A DNA stretch of 64,000 nt from Streptomyces cinerochromogenes (GCF_014648635.1 NZ_BMRM01000015.1:175882-239881); one strand, 5' to 3'; counted from the first letter of the stretch, positions 52,381 to 60,920 are shown. The notes: a model not told the origin generated them from the sequence alone. Made by a program: numbers and translations.

Positions 52381-52508
52381 GACCGCCCGGCGAAACGGGG
52401 ACCGCCCGGCCGAGCAGGACCGCCTGGCGAAAACGGACCGCCCGGCGAAGCAAGACCGCCCGGCGAAGAAGGGCGGCCCGGCGAACCGGGGCGCGCCGGT
52501 GAAGCGGG
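52381..52508. repeat. seven tandem 18-bp repeats
   Basis: Units of the form GACCGCCCGGCGAAnnnn start at 52381, 52400, 52418, 52436, 52454, 52472 and 52490; the first step is 19 bp and the rest 18. The last two units are degenerate. They lie between the BACON fusion and the convergent Cys-rich gene. A small ORF (52343-52597, GTG with GGAGAGG upstream) would read them as six-residue xxDRPA units, but the 19-bp first step breaks its phase. Confidence 0.8.
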
Positions 52509-52509
52509 G

Positions 52510-53262
52510 TCAGGGGGCCGGGTCGGCGGGGTGCGGGGCCACAAGGGGGAGCTGGGACGCCAGGCGCTGTTCGCAGAGCTCGGCCAGACGGTCGTAGCCC
52601 GCCTTGCCCATCAGCTCCGTCAGCTCGGCCCGGTACGAGACGTACACCGGCTCACCCGCGCCGTGCGCCGACGTCGCCGAGGTGCACCACCAGTGCAGGT
52701 CGTGGCCGCCGGGACCCCAGCCCCTGCGGTCGTACTCACCGATGGACACCTGCAGGACGCGCGTGTCGTCGGGGCGGTCGATCCAGTCGTACGTCCGCCG
52801 GATCGGCAGCTGCCAGCACACGTCCGGTTTGGTCTCCAGCGGCTCCCGCCCCTCCCGCAGCGCCAGGATGTGCAGCGAGCAGCCCGCGCCGCCCGCGAAC
52901 CCGGGCCGGTTCTGGAAGATGCACGAGCCCTGGAAGGGCCGGGTCTGCCGGGAGCCCTCGTCGTCCTCCGAGACCCACCCGTTCCGCGTGCCCTCCTCAT
53001 GGTGCTGCCAGATGTCCGGCGTGAGCCGCGCCACGTGTGCGGCGACCCGCTTCTCGTCGTCCTCGTCGGAGAAGTGCGCCCCCAGCGTGCAGCACCCGTC
53101 GTCCGCCCGGCCCGCCTGGATGCCCTGGCACCCACTGCCGAAGATGCAGTTCCAGCGAGAGGTCAGCCATGTCAGATCGCAGCGGAACACCTGCTCGTCG
53201 TCCGCCGGATCCGGGAACTCCACCCAGGCGCGGGCGAAGTCGAGCCCCTTCTCGTCGCTCAT
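52510..53262 (-). CDS. Cys-rich hypothetical protein (DUF3109-like)
   Basis: The 250-aa product has many conserved-looking Cys residues: FRCDLTWLTSRWNCIFGSGCQGI, DGCCTLGAHF, GSCIFQNRPGFAGGAGCSLH, KPDVCWQLP and HWWCTS. The pattern recalls the zinc/iron-cluster families around DUF3109 and YkgJ, with an unknown reaction. ATG 53262 is preferred because GGGAGG lies five to six bases upstream. A GTG at 53367 would add 35 Lys-rich residues (PKTKKAKVNKTDKSAKTG) with poor codon bias. No signal peptide is present, so the Cys residues are cytoplasmic and more likely bind metal than form disulfides. Confidence 0.75.
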   Translation of the reverse strand: MSDEKGLDFARAWVEFPDPADDEQVFRCDLTWLTSRWNCIFGSGCQGIQAGRADDGCCTLGAHFSDEDDEKRVAAHVARLTPDIWQHHEEGTRNGWVSEDDEGSRQTRPFQGSCIFQNRPGFAGGAGCSLHILALREGREPLETKPDVCWQLPIRRTYDWIDRPDDTRVLQVSIGEYDRRGWGPGGHDLHWWCTSATSAHGAGEPVYVSYRAELTELMGKAGYDRLAELCEQRLASQLPLVAPHPADPAP

Positions 53263-53425
53263 CTCCGCCTCCCTGGAGATTGTGGCGCCCTTACGTGCTT
53301 TGTCTGCTTTGCCCGTCTTGGCGGACTTGTCAGTCTTGTTGACCTTCGCCTTTTTCGTCTTTGGCACCTGTCCAGGGTAAGTGGCCCAGAGCCGCTCCGG
53401 GGACCGGGCAGGGACCTTCTGGCAG

Positions 53426-53431
53426 TAGCGT
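53426..53431 (+). promoter_or_regulatory. -10-like box for the Ppx/GppA gene
   Basis: TAGCGT lies seven bases before the ATG at 53439; there is no ribosome-binding site between them. Confidence 0.4.
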
Positions 53432-53438
53432 TCCGTGT

Positions 53439-54389
53439 ATGAGACTCGGTGTCCTGGACGTGGGTTCGAACACGGTGCATCTGCTGGTGGTGGACGCCCA
53501 CCCCGGCGCGCGCCCGCTGCCCGCGCATTCGCACAAGGTCGAACTCCGGCTCGCCCAGCTCCTCGACGACAGCGGTGCCATCGGCGACGAAGGCATCGAC
53601 AAGCTGATCGCCGTCGTACGGGACGCGCTCCAGGCCGCCGAGGACAAGGGCGTCGAGGACCTGCTGCCGTTCGCGACCTCCGCCGTCCGCGAGGCCACCA
53701 ACGCCGACGAGGTCCTCGCGCGCGTGGCCGACGAGACCGGCGTGCGGCTCCAGGTGCTCACCGGCGCGGAGGAGGCCCGGCTCACCTTCCTCGCCGTACG
53801 CCGCTGGTTCGGCTGGTCCGCCGGAAAGCTGCTGGTCCTGGACATCGGCGGCGGCTCCCTGGAGATCGCCTTCGGCATAGACGAGGAGCCGGACGCGGCC
53901 GTGTCCCTCCCGCTCGGCGCCGGCCGCCTCACCGCCGGCTGGCTGCCCGGCGACCCGCCCGCCCCGGAGGACGTCCGCGCCCTGCGCCGGCACGTCCGCA
54001 CGGAGATCGCCCGCACGGTCGGCGAGTTCAGCCGCTTCGGCTCCCCCGACCACGTGGTCGCCACCTCCAAGACCTTCAAGCAGCTCGCCCGCATCGCCGG
54101 CGCCGCCCGCATCGCCGGCGCCGCCCGCAGCGCCGAGGGCCTCTACGTCCAGCGCGAACTCAAGCGCGAGTCCCTGGAGGCCTGGGTCCCGAGGCTGGCC
54201 GGCATGACGATCGACCAGCGCGCCGAACTCCCCGGGGTGTCCGACGGCAGGGCCGGCCAGCTCCTCGCGGGCGCCCTGGTCGCCGAGGGCGCGATGGACC
54301 TGTTCGCCGTGGAGAGCCTGGAGATCTGCCCCTGGGCCCTGAGGGAGGGCGTGATCCTCCGGCGCCTCGACCACATGGGCTCCGACTAG
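53439..54389 (+). CDS. Ppx/GppA-family exopolyphosphatase / pppGpp phosphohydrolase
   Basis: The 316-aa ASKHA-fold protein opens with VLDVGSNTVHLLVVD (phosphate 1), then VEDLLPFATSAVREATN, VLTGAEEARLTFLA and VLDIGGGSLEIAFG (phosphate 2). It lacks the C-terminal HD-like domain of E. coli Ppx, so it belongs to the short actinobacterial Ppx1/Ppx2 group, acting on polyphosphate or the pentaphosphate alarmone. A perfect 18-bp tandem duplication (54090-54125) repeats ARIAGA inside a surface helix. The gene is followed by a strong hairpin. Confidence 0.9.
   Translation: MRLGVLDVGSNTVHLLVVDAHPGARPLPAHSHKVELRLAQLLDDSGAIGDEGIDKLIAVVRDALQAAEDKGVEDLLPFATSAVREATNADEVLARVADETGVRLQVLTGAEEARLTFLAVRRWFGWSAGKLLVLDIGGGSLEIAFGIDEEPDAAVSLPLGAGRLTAGWLPGDPPAPEDVRALRRHVRTEIARTVGEFSRFGSPDHVVATSKTFKQLARIAGAARIAGAARSAEGLYVQRELKRESLEAWVPRLAGMTIDQRAELPGVSDGRAGQLLAGALVAEGAMDLFAVESLEICPWALREGVILRRLDHMGSD
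54090..54125 (+). repeat. perfect 18-bp tandem duplication in the Ppx/GppA gene
   Basis: Two identical 18-bp units (54090-54107 and 54108-54125) add six residues (ARIAGA repeated) in frame. This looks like a recent slippage event. Confidence 0.9.
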
Positions 54390-54439
54390 GGCCTCTCTTC
54401 CGGATCATGCCGGGGTCGCGGGGTCCGGCAGAGAGGCCC
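54389..54439 (+). terminator. terminator after the Ppx/GppA gene
   Basis: The arms GGGCCTCTC (54389-54397) and GAGAGGCCC (54431-54439), with an inner CCGGA/TCCGG pair, overlap the stop codon. Confidence 0.65.
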
Positions 54440-54530
54440 CAGCGCGCCCGGAAGGGGCGCGGTTCCCCGCGCCCGGAAGGGGCGCGGGCAACCGCGCGAG
54501 GGCCCACCGCGGGCCCGCGGCCGCGCACAT
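54440..54530. repeat. Streptomyces-type GGGGCGCGG interspersed repeat
   Basis: Two copies of CGCCCGGAAGGGGCGCGG sit head to tail, separated by TTCCCCG, and are followed by GCAACCGCGCGAGGGC and a CCGCGGGCCCGCGG palindrome. Close relatives of this GGGGCGCGGGGAACTGCGCGA sequence are scattered in intergenic DNA of many Streptomyces. Confidence 0.55.
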
Positions 54531-54583
54531 GGCAAACCTCACAACGGCGAACAGCCACCCGGCATCCGGTCCCCCCGGCGCCG

Positions 54584-54589
54584 TAAGGT
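54584..54589 (+). promoter_or_regulatory. -10-like box before the sugar isomerase-like gene
   Basis: TAAGGT lies seven bases before GTG 54597. The AAGG within it could alternatively act as a ribosome-binding site at eight bases. Confidence 0.35.
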
Positions 54590-54596
54590 GACGGAC

Positions 54597-55412
54597 GTGG
54601 CTGAACCAACGGACGTGCGCATCGCTCTGTCGACCGCCTCCGTCTACCCGGAGTCGACGGCGACGGCCTTCGAGATCGCCGCGCGCCTCGGTTACGACGG
54701 TGTCGAGGTCATGGTGTGGACCGACCCGGTCAGCCAGGACATCGAGGCGCTGCGCCGCCTGTCGGACTACCACGGCGTCCCGATCCTGGCCGTCCACGCC
54801 CCCTGCCTGCTGATCACCCAGCGGGTCTGGTCCACCGACCCCTGGGTGAAGCTCCAGCGGGCCCGGGCGGCGGCCGAGAAGCTGGGCGCCTCCACCGTCG
54901 TCGTCCACCCGCCGTTCCGCTGGCAGCGCCAGTACGCCCGGGACTTCGTCGACGGGATCTGGCGGATGGCGAACGAGACGGACGTACGGTTCGCCGTCGA
55001 GAACATGTACCCCTGGCGCTACCGCGACCGCGAGATGCTCGCCTACGCCCCCGACTGGGACGTCACCCGCCACGACTACCGGCACTTCACGATCGATCTC
55101 AGCCACACGGCGACGGCCCGTACCGACGCCCTGGACATGGTCGACCGCATGGGGGACCGGCTCGGGCACGTCCACCTCGCCGACGGCCGCGGCTCGGGCA
55201 AGGACGAGCACCTGGTCCCCGGCCGCGGCACCCAGCCCTGCGCCGAGCTGCTGGAGCGCCTGGGGCGCACCGGCTTCGACGGCCATGTCGTGATCGAGGT
55301 CAACACCCGGCGGGCGATGTCCGGCGCCGAGCGCGAGGCCGACCTCGCCGAGGCCCTGGAGTTCACCCGCAAGCACCTGACCGCGGCGGCCGTACGGAAC
55401 CCCCGCCGATGA
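54597..55412 (+). CDS. sugar phosphate isomerase/epimerase-like TIM-barrel protein
   Basis: The 271-aa product is an AP-endonuclease-2-fold (xylose isomerase-like) TIM barrel. Typical strands and metal ligands are visible: IALSTASVYPESTATAFEIAARLGYDGVEVMVW, LAVHAPCLL, STVVVHPPFRW, FAVENMYPWR, FTIDLSHTATA, GHVHLADGRG and HVVIEVNTRR. The Glu/Asp/His residues at strand ends could bind a divalent metal. The substrate is unknown. GTG 54597 was used; GTG 54588 is possible. Its stop overlaps the next TetR gene (ATGA), so that regulator is co-translated with it. Confidence 0.87.
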   Translation: MAEPTDVRIALSTASVYPESTATAFEIAARLGYDGVEVMVWTDPVSQDIEALRRLSDYHGVPILAVHAPCLLITQRVWSTDPWVKLQRARAAAEKLGASTVVVHPPFRWQRQYARDFVDGIWRMANETDVRFAVENMYPWRYRDREMLAYAPDWDVTRHDYRHFTIDLSHTATARTDALDMVDRMGDRLGHVHLADGRGSGKDEHLVPGRGTQPCAELLERLGRTGFDGHVVIEVNTRRAMSGAEREADLAEALEFTRKHLTAAAVRNPRR

Positions 55413-56086
55413 CCGGGAACCCGCCCCCGGCGACGGACGACCCCGCGCCCGAGCCCCCGGCGGGCGACAGCACGGACCCCGCCCCCGCCGCCCGGGGCCG
55501 CCGCCGGGGCCGCCCCCCGCGGACCGAGTCCGCCGGCACCCGGGACCGTATCCTCGCCGCCGCCCGCGAGGAGTTCTCCGCGCGCGGCTACGAGAAGACG
55601 TCCGTGCGCGGCATCGCCAAGGCGGCCGGCGTGGACTCCGCGCTGGTCCACCACTACTTCGGCACCAAGGAACAGGTCTTCGAGGCGGCCGTCGAGGTCG
55701 CCTTCGCACCCGCGCTGAACGCACCGCACGCGGTGGCCGACGGCCCGCTGGAGGGCGTGGGGGAGCGGCTGACCCGCTTCGTCCTCGGGGTCTGGGACAA
55801 CCCCACGACCCGGGCACCCCTCCTGGCGATCCTCCGCTCCGCCGTGAACAACGAGACCGCCGCCGCCGTCTTCCGCCGGCTGGTCGCCGCCCAGCTGCTG
55901 CGCCGGGTCGCCGCCCAGCTGGACCTGCCGGACGCGGAGCTGCGCGCCGAGCTGGCCGCCGCCCAGATCGTGGGTACGGCGATGATGCGCTACGTGATCA
56001 GACTGGAGCCGCTGGCCTCGGCGGACCTGGAGCAGATCATCGCCCGCGTCGCCCCCGTCGTACAGGGCCACCTGACGGCTCCGTGA
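55409..56086 (+). CDS. TetR-family regulator coupled to the epimerase-like gene
   Basis: The 225-aa product begins with a Pro/Ala-rich leader (about 40 residues, including RGRRRGRPPRTES), followed by a TetR HTH (TRDRILAAAREEFSARGYEKTSVRGIAKAAGVDSALVHHYFGTKEQVF) and a helical ligand domain. The GRRRGRPP stretch resembles an AT-hook. It starts within the stop of the preceding gene and ends 95 bp before ilvD. An inverted repeat at 56092-56111 and a direct repeat beside it may be its operator. Confidence 0.9.
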   Translation: MTGNPPPATDDPAPEPPAGDSTDPAPAARGRRRGRPPRTESAGTRDRILAAAREEFSARGYEKTSVRGIAKAAGVDSALVHHYFGTKEQVFEAAVEVAFAPALNAPHAVADGPLEGVGERLTRFVLGVWDNPTTRAPLLAILRSAVNNETAAAVFRRLVAAQLLRRVAAQLDLPDAELRAELAAAQIVGTAMMRYVIRLEPLASADLEQIIARVAPVVQGHLTAP

Positions 56087-56091
56087 AACGC

Positions 56092-56121
56092 GTGTCCCGC
56101 AATTCGGACACCGTGTCCCGC
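56092..56121. promoter_or_regulatory. possible TetR operator upstream of ilvD
   Basis: GTGTCC (56092-56097) and GGACAC (56106-56111) form an inverted repeat, and GTGTCCCGC recurs directly at 56113-56121. TACGCT at 56139-56144 is a candidate -10 for ilvD, so a protein bound here would sit over the -35 region. Confidence 0.4.
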
Positions 56122-56181
56122 CACCTGGATGACCGGCGTACGCTCGACAGGAGTCCGATCCGTCCGAAGGAGCGAGCGACG

Positions 56182-58035
56182 ATGCCCGAGCTGAGGTCCC
56201 GCACAGTCACCCACGGCCGCAACATGGCGGGCGCCCGCGCCCTTATGCGCGCCTCCGGTGTACCCGGTGCGGACATCGGCCGGAAGCCGATCATCGCCGT
56301 CGCGAACTCCTTCACCGAGTTCGTGCCGGGCCACACCCACCTCCAGCCGGTCGGCCGGATCGTCAGCGAGGCGATCAGGGAGGCGGGCGGCATCCCGCGC
56401 GAGTTCAACACGATCGCGGTCGACGACGGCATCGCCATGGGCCACGGCGGCATGCTGTACTCCCTTCCCTCCCGCGACCTGATCGCGGACTCGGTCGAGT
56501 ACATGGTCGAGGCCCACTGCGCCGACGCCCTGGTCTGCATCTCCAACTGCGACAAGATCACCCCGGGCATGCTGATGGCCGCCCTGCGGCTGAACATCCC
56601 CACGGTGTTCGTCTCCGGCGGCCCCATGGAGTCCGGCCGCGCCACCCTCGTGGACGGCACGGTCCGCACCCTCGACCTGGTCGACGCGATCTCCGACGCA
56701 GTCAACGACAAGATCTCCGACGAGGACATCCTCCGCATCGAGGAGAACGCCTGCCCGACCTGCGGCAGCTGTTCCGGCATGTTCACCGCCAACTCGATGA
56801 ACTGCCTGACCGAGGCCATCGGCCTCTCCCTGCCCGGCAACGGCTCGGTCCTCGCCACCCACACCGCCCGCCGCGCCCTGTACGAGAACGCGGCCCGCAC
56901 GGTCATGGACCTCACCCGCCGCTACTACGAGCAGGACGACGACACCGTCCTGCCCCGCAACATCGCCACCTTCCAGGCCTTCGAGAACGCCATGGCCCTG
57001 GACATCGCGATGGGCGGCTCCACCAACACGATCCTGCACCTGCTGGCCGCCGCCCAGGAGGCCGGCGTCCCGTTCGGCCTGGACCAGATCGACGCCGTCT
57101 CGCGCCGCGTGCCCTGCCTGGCGAAGGTCGCCCCGAACGTCGCCAAGGACCGCACGTACTACATGGAGGACGTGCACCGCGCCGGCGGCATCCCCGCCCT
57201 CCTCGGCGAACTGCACCGCGCCGGCCTGCTCAACGAGGACGTGCACGCCGTCCACAGCCCCTCCCTCTCCGACTGGCTGAAGACCTGGGACGTGCGCGGC
57301 GGCTCCCCGTCCCCGGAGGCGGTCGAGCTGTGGCACGCGGCCCCCGGCTGCGTCCGCTCCGCCGAGGCCTTCTCCCAGTCCGAGCGCTGGGAGGCCCTGG
57401 ACGAGGACGCGGAGAACGGATGCATCCGCTCCGCCGAGCACGCCTACTCCAAGGACGGCGGCCTCGCGGTCCTGCGCGGCAACCTCGCCGTCGACGGCTG
57501 CGTGGTCAAGACGGCCGGTGTGGACGAGTCGATCTGGACCTTCGAGGGCCCGGCCGTCGTCTGCGAGTCCCAGGAGGAGGCCGTCCAGCGGATCCTCACC
57601 CAGGAGGTCAAGGACGGCGACGTCGTCGTCATCCGCTACGAGGGCCCCAAGGGCGGCCCCGGCATGCAGGAGATGCTGTACCCGACCTCGTACCTGAAGG
57701 GCCGAGGCCTCGGCAAGACCTGCGCCCTGATCACCGACGGCCGCTTCTCCGGCGGCACCTCGGGCCTCTCCATCGGCCACGCCTCCCCCGAGGCGGCCTC
57801 CGGCGGCACGATCGCCCTGGTCCAGGACGGCGACCGCATCCGCATCGACATCCCGAACCGTACGATCGAGCTGCTGGTCGACGAGGCCGAACTGGCCCGC
57901 CGCGAGCAGGCCCTGAACGGCGTCTACGCCCCGAAGAACCGCGACCGCAAGGTCTCCGCCGCCCTCCGCGCCTACGCGGCGATGGCGACGAGCGCGGACA
58001 AGGGCGCGGTGCGCGACGTGTCCCGGCTGGGCTGA
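56182..58035 (+). CDS. ilvD: dihydroxy-acid dehydratase IlvD
   Basis: IlvD makes the branched-chain 2-keto acids for valine, isoleucine, leucine and (through ketoisovalerate) pantothenate. The 617-aa product has E. coli-type length. The Fe-S/Mg site segments CISNCDKITPGM (about residues 119-130) and NACPTCGSCSGMF are present, as are FVSGGPMESGR, TDGRFSGGTSGLSIGHASPEA (shortened here for the C-terminal active-site loop) and the RRFP-like end. AAGGAG nine bases before ATG 56182 sets the start. The likely promoter is the TACGCT box at 56139-56144, next to a possible TetR site. Confidence 0.95.
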   Translation: MPELRSRTVTHGRNMAGARALMRASGVPGADIGRKPIIAVANSFTEFVPGHTHLQPVGRIVSEAIREAGGIPREFNTIAVDDGIAMGHGGMLYSLPSRDLIADSVEYMVEAHCADALVCISNCDKITPGMLMAALRLNIPTVFVSGGPMESGRATLVDGTVRTLDLVDAISDAVNDKISDEDILRIEENACPTCGSCSGMFTANSMNCLTEAIGLSLPGNGSVLATHTARRALYENAARTVMDLTRRYYEQDDDTVLPRNIATFQAFENAMALDIAMGGSTNTILHLLAAAQEAGVPFGLDQIDAVSRRVPCLAKVAPNVAKDRTYYMEDVHRAGGIPALLGELHRAGLLNEDVHAVHSPSLSDWLKTWDVRGGSPSPEAVELWHAAPGCVRSAEAFSQSERWEALDEDAENGCIRSAEHAYSKDGGLAVLRGNLAVDGCVVKTAGVDESIWTFEGPAVVCESQEEAVQRILTQEVKDGDVVVIRYEGPKGGPGMQEMLYPTSYLKGRGLGKTCALITDGRFSGGTSGLSIGHASPEAASGGTIALVQDGDRIRIDIPNRTIELLVDEAELARREQALNGVYAPKNRDRKVSAALRAYAAMATSADKGAVRDVSRLG

Positions 58036-58044
58036 CGGGTCGTG

Positions 58045-58078
58045 GGAGGGGTCGCCTTGTGACGGGGGCGGCCCCTCC
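58045..58078. terminator. hairpin between ilvD and the convergent kinase gene
   Basis: A 12-bp stem (58045-58056 and 58067-58078) with one G-T pair encloses a 10-base loop; it serves both genes. Confidence 0.65.
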
Positions 58079-58096
58079 GCCCCGTCCGCGGCGGCC

Positions 58097-60265
58097 TCAC
58101 CACGCCGACGGCTTCCGGCCGTCCACGGCGAACACCGTGCCGTCGGGCGCGGCGGCGAGGACGCGGTCGCCGACCGGCACCGGAGCCGGCGGTGTACTCA
58201 TGACCTGCGCGGAGTTCGCGCCGAGGCGCGCCGGTGTCTGCCCGACCAGACGGCCCTTCCCGGCGTCCACGGCGAGCAGCCGCCCGTCGCTCGCCGTGAA
58301 GAACACCCGCCCGCCCCGCGCGACCGGCTCCGAACCACGGCTCACCGACGTCTCCAGGTGCCACAGGTGCCGGCCCGACCGCAGATCCACGGCGTCCAGC
58401 GATCCCCCGGTGGCCAGCACGTACACGACGTTCCCCCGCACGGTCGCGTGCGCGCCGTCGAGCACACCGGGCAGCGCCACGCGCCGGGTCGCACCGGTCG
58501 CGGGCGTGTAGCGGACGACCTCCTTCGCGCCGTACGCGCGGTCCACGGCCAGGAAGAACACCGAACCGTCCTGCGCGGCGAACGGCTTGAGCCAGCCGCG
58601 CAGCCGTACGTCCCACCGCACCCGCCCGGTCCCCGGGTCCACGGCGGTCACCTGGGTGCTCGCCCCGTCGGCGGACGTACGGGTCGCGTACACCGACGCG
58701 CCCCCGGTGGACGGGCCCCCGGGGAACGCGGTGAAGGCGGGGACCCCCTGACCGGGCACCGTCCCGCGCCAGCGCGTGTCGCCGGTCGCGCCGTCCACCC
58801 CGGTGACCGTCCCGCCGGCGCCCGCGAGCAAGGCCGTGCCGCCGGCGTACCGCACCGTCGTCCCCGCGGGCAGCCGGCGCTGCCACACCTGCCGGCCCGT
58901 GGCCGGATCGAGCCCCGCGAGCCGTGAGCCGCCGTCCGTGTACGGCTGCACCAGACCGCCGGAGACGGCCGGCGGCCCGCTCGTGGACCGGGTGTCGACC
59001 GAACGCCGCCACAGCAGCCCACCGCCGTCCGGCGACAGCGCGAAGACGACCCCGGGCCGCGCACAGAGCAGCTTCCCGGCGCCGTACGCGCACTGCGGCA
59101 TGCCCTCGCCGCCGACCGCCGGCCGCGCCGACCACGTACCGCCGGAGGCCGCCGTCAGCGCCGGCGCGCGCTCGCCCCGGGGCGCCTGATCGTTTCCGCC
59201 GGACGCCCACACCGCGGCGACAGCGCCCACCAGCGCCAGCCCGAGGACCCCCGCCCCCAGCGCCACCGCCCGCCGTCGGCGCAGCCGCCCCACGGACGCG
59301 GTGCCCGCGACGGACTTCGCCGCGGGCTCCGACAGGGACTCCGACGGGGACTCCGCCGCCGCTTCCGGCACGGGCCCCGGCACGGACCGCTCCGCGCCCG
59401 TCCGCTGCGCCGGTATGAACGCCTGCGTGTCGTACGACGCCGCCTCCGAGCGCAGCTCCCGCATCAGCTCGTCCGGGGTGGGCCGGTCCTCGGGCTCCTT
59501 GGCCAGACACCGCCGCACCAGCGGCGCCAGGCCCTCCGGCACGCCGGCCAGGTCCGGCTCGTCGTGGACCACCTGGTAGGCGACGACGTACGGGCTGTCG
59601 GAGTCGAACGGCCCGCGCCCGGTGGCCGCGTGCACCATGACCGAGCCGAGCGCGAAGATGTCGGCCGCCGGGCCCACCTCACGCGGGCGGCGGAACTGCT
59701 CGGGCGCCATGAACGGCGGTGTGCCGATCAACTTGCCCGTCTCGGTGCGCAGTTCGCTGTCCTTCGGCCGGGAGATGCCGAAGTCGATGACTTTCGGCCC
59801 GTCCTCGGCGAGCAGCACGTTGCTGGGTTTCAGGTCCCGGTGCACGACGCCGACCCGGTGGATGTCCCGCAGCGCCTCCGCGAGCCCGGCCATCAGCCGA
59901 CGCAACTGCCCGGGCGGCATGGGTCCCTTCCGCTTCACCTGGTCGGAGAGGGTGGGCCCGGGGATGAACAGGGTCGCCATCCAGGGCCGTTCGGCCTCCG
60001 GGTCGGCGTCCACGACGGACGCCGTGAAGGCACCGCTGACCCTGCGCGCGGCGGCCACCTCCTGCCGGAAACGGCCCCGGAACTCAGGGTCCCGCGCGAA
60101 CTCGGCGTGTACGACCTTCACCGCGAGCCGCATCCCCGACGTGCTCCGGGCGAGGTGTACGACCCCCATGCCACCGGATCCCAGGCAGGACTCCAGCCGA
60201 TAGTGACCGGCGTACTCGGGAAGTTCCGCTTCCGCGCCCGCTCCCGTGTTGCGCTGTGGCGACAT
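58097..60265 (-). CDS. Hanks-type Ser/Thr protein kinase with extracytoplasmic PQQ-like beta-propeller
   Basis: The 722-aa receptor kinase has a kinase domain at about residues 20-280, with glycine loop LGSGGMGVVHLA, Lys50, HRDLKPSNVLL (Asp144), DFG (Asp161) and APEQF. After a Ser/Ala/Pro linker comes a single membrane helix (about 333-354). The outside part is a beta-propeller of repeated PQQ-like blades (GLVQPYTDGGSRLAGLDPATGRQVWQRRL, DGATGDTRWRG, DPGTGRVRWDVRLRG, DLRSGRHLWHLETS). The kinase is likely active. The propeller may bind an envelope ligand or protein. The gene converges on ilvD and is divergent from the SH3-like gene. Confidence 0.93.
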   Translation of the reverse strand: MSPQRNTGAGAEAELPEYAGHYRLESCLGSGGMGVVHLARSTSGMRLAVKVVHAEFARDPEFRGRFRQEVAAARRVSGAFTASVVDADPEAERPWMATLFIPGPTLSDQVKRKGPMPPGQLRRLMAGLAEALRDIHRVGVVHRDLKPSNVLLAEDGPKVIDFGISRPKDSELRTETGKLIGTPPFMAPEQFRRPREVGPAADIFALGSVMVHAATGRGPFDSDSPYVVAYQVVHDEPDLAGVPEGLAPLVRRCLAKEPEDRPTPDELMRELRSEAASYDTQAFIPAQRTGAERSVPGPVPEAAAESPSESLSEPAAKSVAGTASVGRLRRRRAVALGAGVLGLALVGAVAAVWASGGNDQAPRGERAPALTAASGGTWSARPAVGGEGMPQCAYGAGKLLCARPGVVFALSPDGGGLLWRRSVDTRSTSGPPAVSGGLVQPYTDGGSRLAGLDPATGRQVWQRRLPAGTTVRYAGGTALLAGAGGTVTGVDGATGDTRWRGTVPGQGVPAFTAFPGGPSTGGASVYATRTSADGASTQVTAVDPGTGRVRWDVRLRGWLKPFAAQDGSVFFLAVDRAYGAKEVVRYTPATGATRRVALPGVLDGAHATVRGNVVYVLATGGSLDAVDLRSGRHLWHLETSVSRGSEPVARGGRVFFTASDGRLLAVDAGKGRLVGQTPARLGANSAQVMSTPPAPVPVGDRVLAAAPDGTVFAVDGRKPSAW

Positions 60266-60418
60266 GGACCACCCCCGTGCTTTCGTCCGCGCGCGCGACG
60301 CACGGAGCCTAGTCGATGACTCGTACGAGACAGAGGCGGCTTGCTAGCGTCTGCGTGCGAGTCGCGAGCACGCGTTTCGCGCCGAGTTCCAGTGCCATCA
60401 CGGGGGAGGAGCACGATC

Positions 60419-60736
60419 ATGTCAGTCGACCGCGCACAGGAGACCGAGGTCGCCGACGAGGGAACGGCGGTACAGGCGGCGGCAGCCGTCCGCACCTACG
60501 CCGTCGCCCCCGGCGTCCGGCTGAACGTCCGCAGCGGCCCGGGCACCCAGTACAACCTGGTGCGCGTCCTGCCGGAGGGCGTCCGGGTGCCGATCTACTG
60601 CCAGACGCCCGGCACGACGGTGTCGGGTCCCTACGGCACGACCAACATCTGGGACCTCATCGACAGCGGCGAGTACGTCTCGGACGCCTTCGTCCACACG
60701 GGCAGCGACGGCTACATCGCCCCCCGCTGCGGCTGA
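60419..60736 (+). CDS. small SH3-like protein without a signal peptide
   Basis: The 105-aa protein has an acidic Ala-rich N-terminus (about 25 residues) and a bacterial SH3-like fold: APGVRLNVRSGPGTQYNLVRVLPEGVRVPIYCQTPG, GPYGTTNIWDLIDSGEYVSDAFVHTG and YIAPRCG. Two Cys (in IYCQT and the C-terminal RCG) could pair. SH3b domains usually bind cell wall and are secreted, yet no signal peptide is seen here. AGGAG seven bases before ATG 60419 is good. It is divergent from the receptor kinase gene and may belong to its pathway (inference). Confidence 0.83.
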   Translation: MSVDRAQETEVADEGTAVQAAAAVRTYAVAPGVRLNVRSGPGTQYNLVRVLPEGVRVPIYCQTPGTTVSGPYGTTNIWDLIDSGEYVSDAFVHTGSDGYIAPRCG

Positions 60737-60908
60737 CCCGGCCCCGCGAGCACGCCGGACACGGCCCACCCCGGTGCGGGCGGGCCGCGTCCACGGGTGT
60801 GCTGGTACCGAGGGAGGCGCAAGTCCACGGGCGGGCCGCTGCCGAGGGGAGGGCAAGCCCCCGGGGCCGGCAGCCCGCCCCACCCGCCGGCCCGCCGCCC
60901 CCCGGCGC

Positions 60909-60914
60909 CATAAT
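60909..60914 (+). promoter_or_regulatory. -10-like box for the 60921 gene
   Basis: CATAAT lies six bases before the GTG at 60921, in very GC-rich surroundings. No ribosome-binding site is present. Confidence 0.4.
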
Positions 60915-60920
60915 CGTCCC

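Noticed and set aside
52343..52597. 84-codon + strand ORF with a ribosome-binding site reading DRPA repeats
   Set aside because: Plausible start, but the 19-bp first repeat step breaks the phase and the ORF ends antisense to the Cys-rich gene; kept as a repeat, not a gene.
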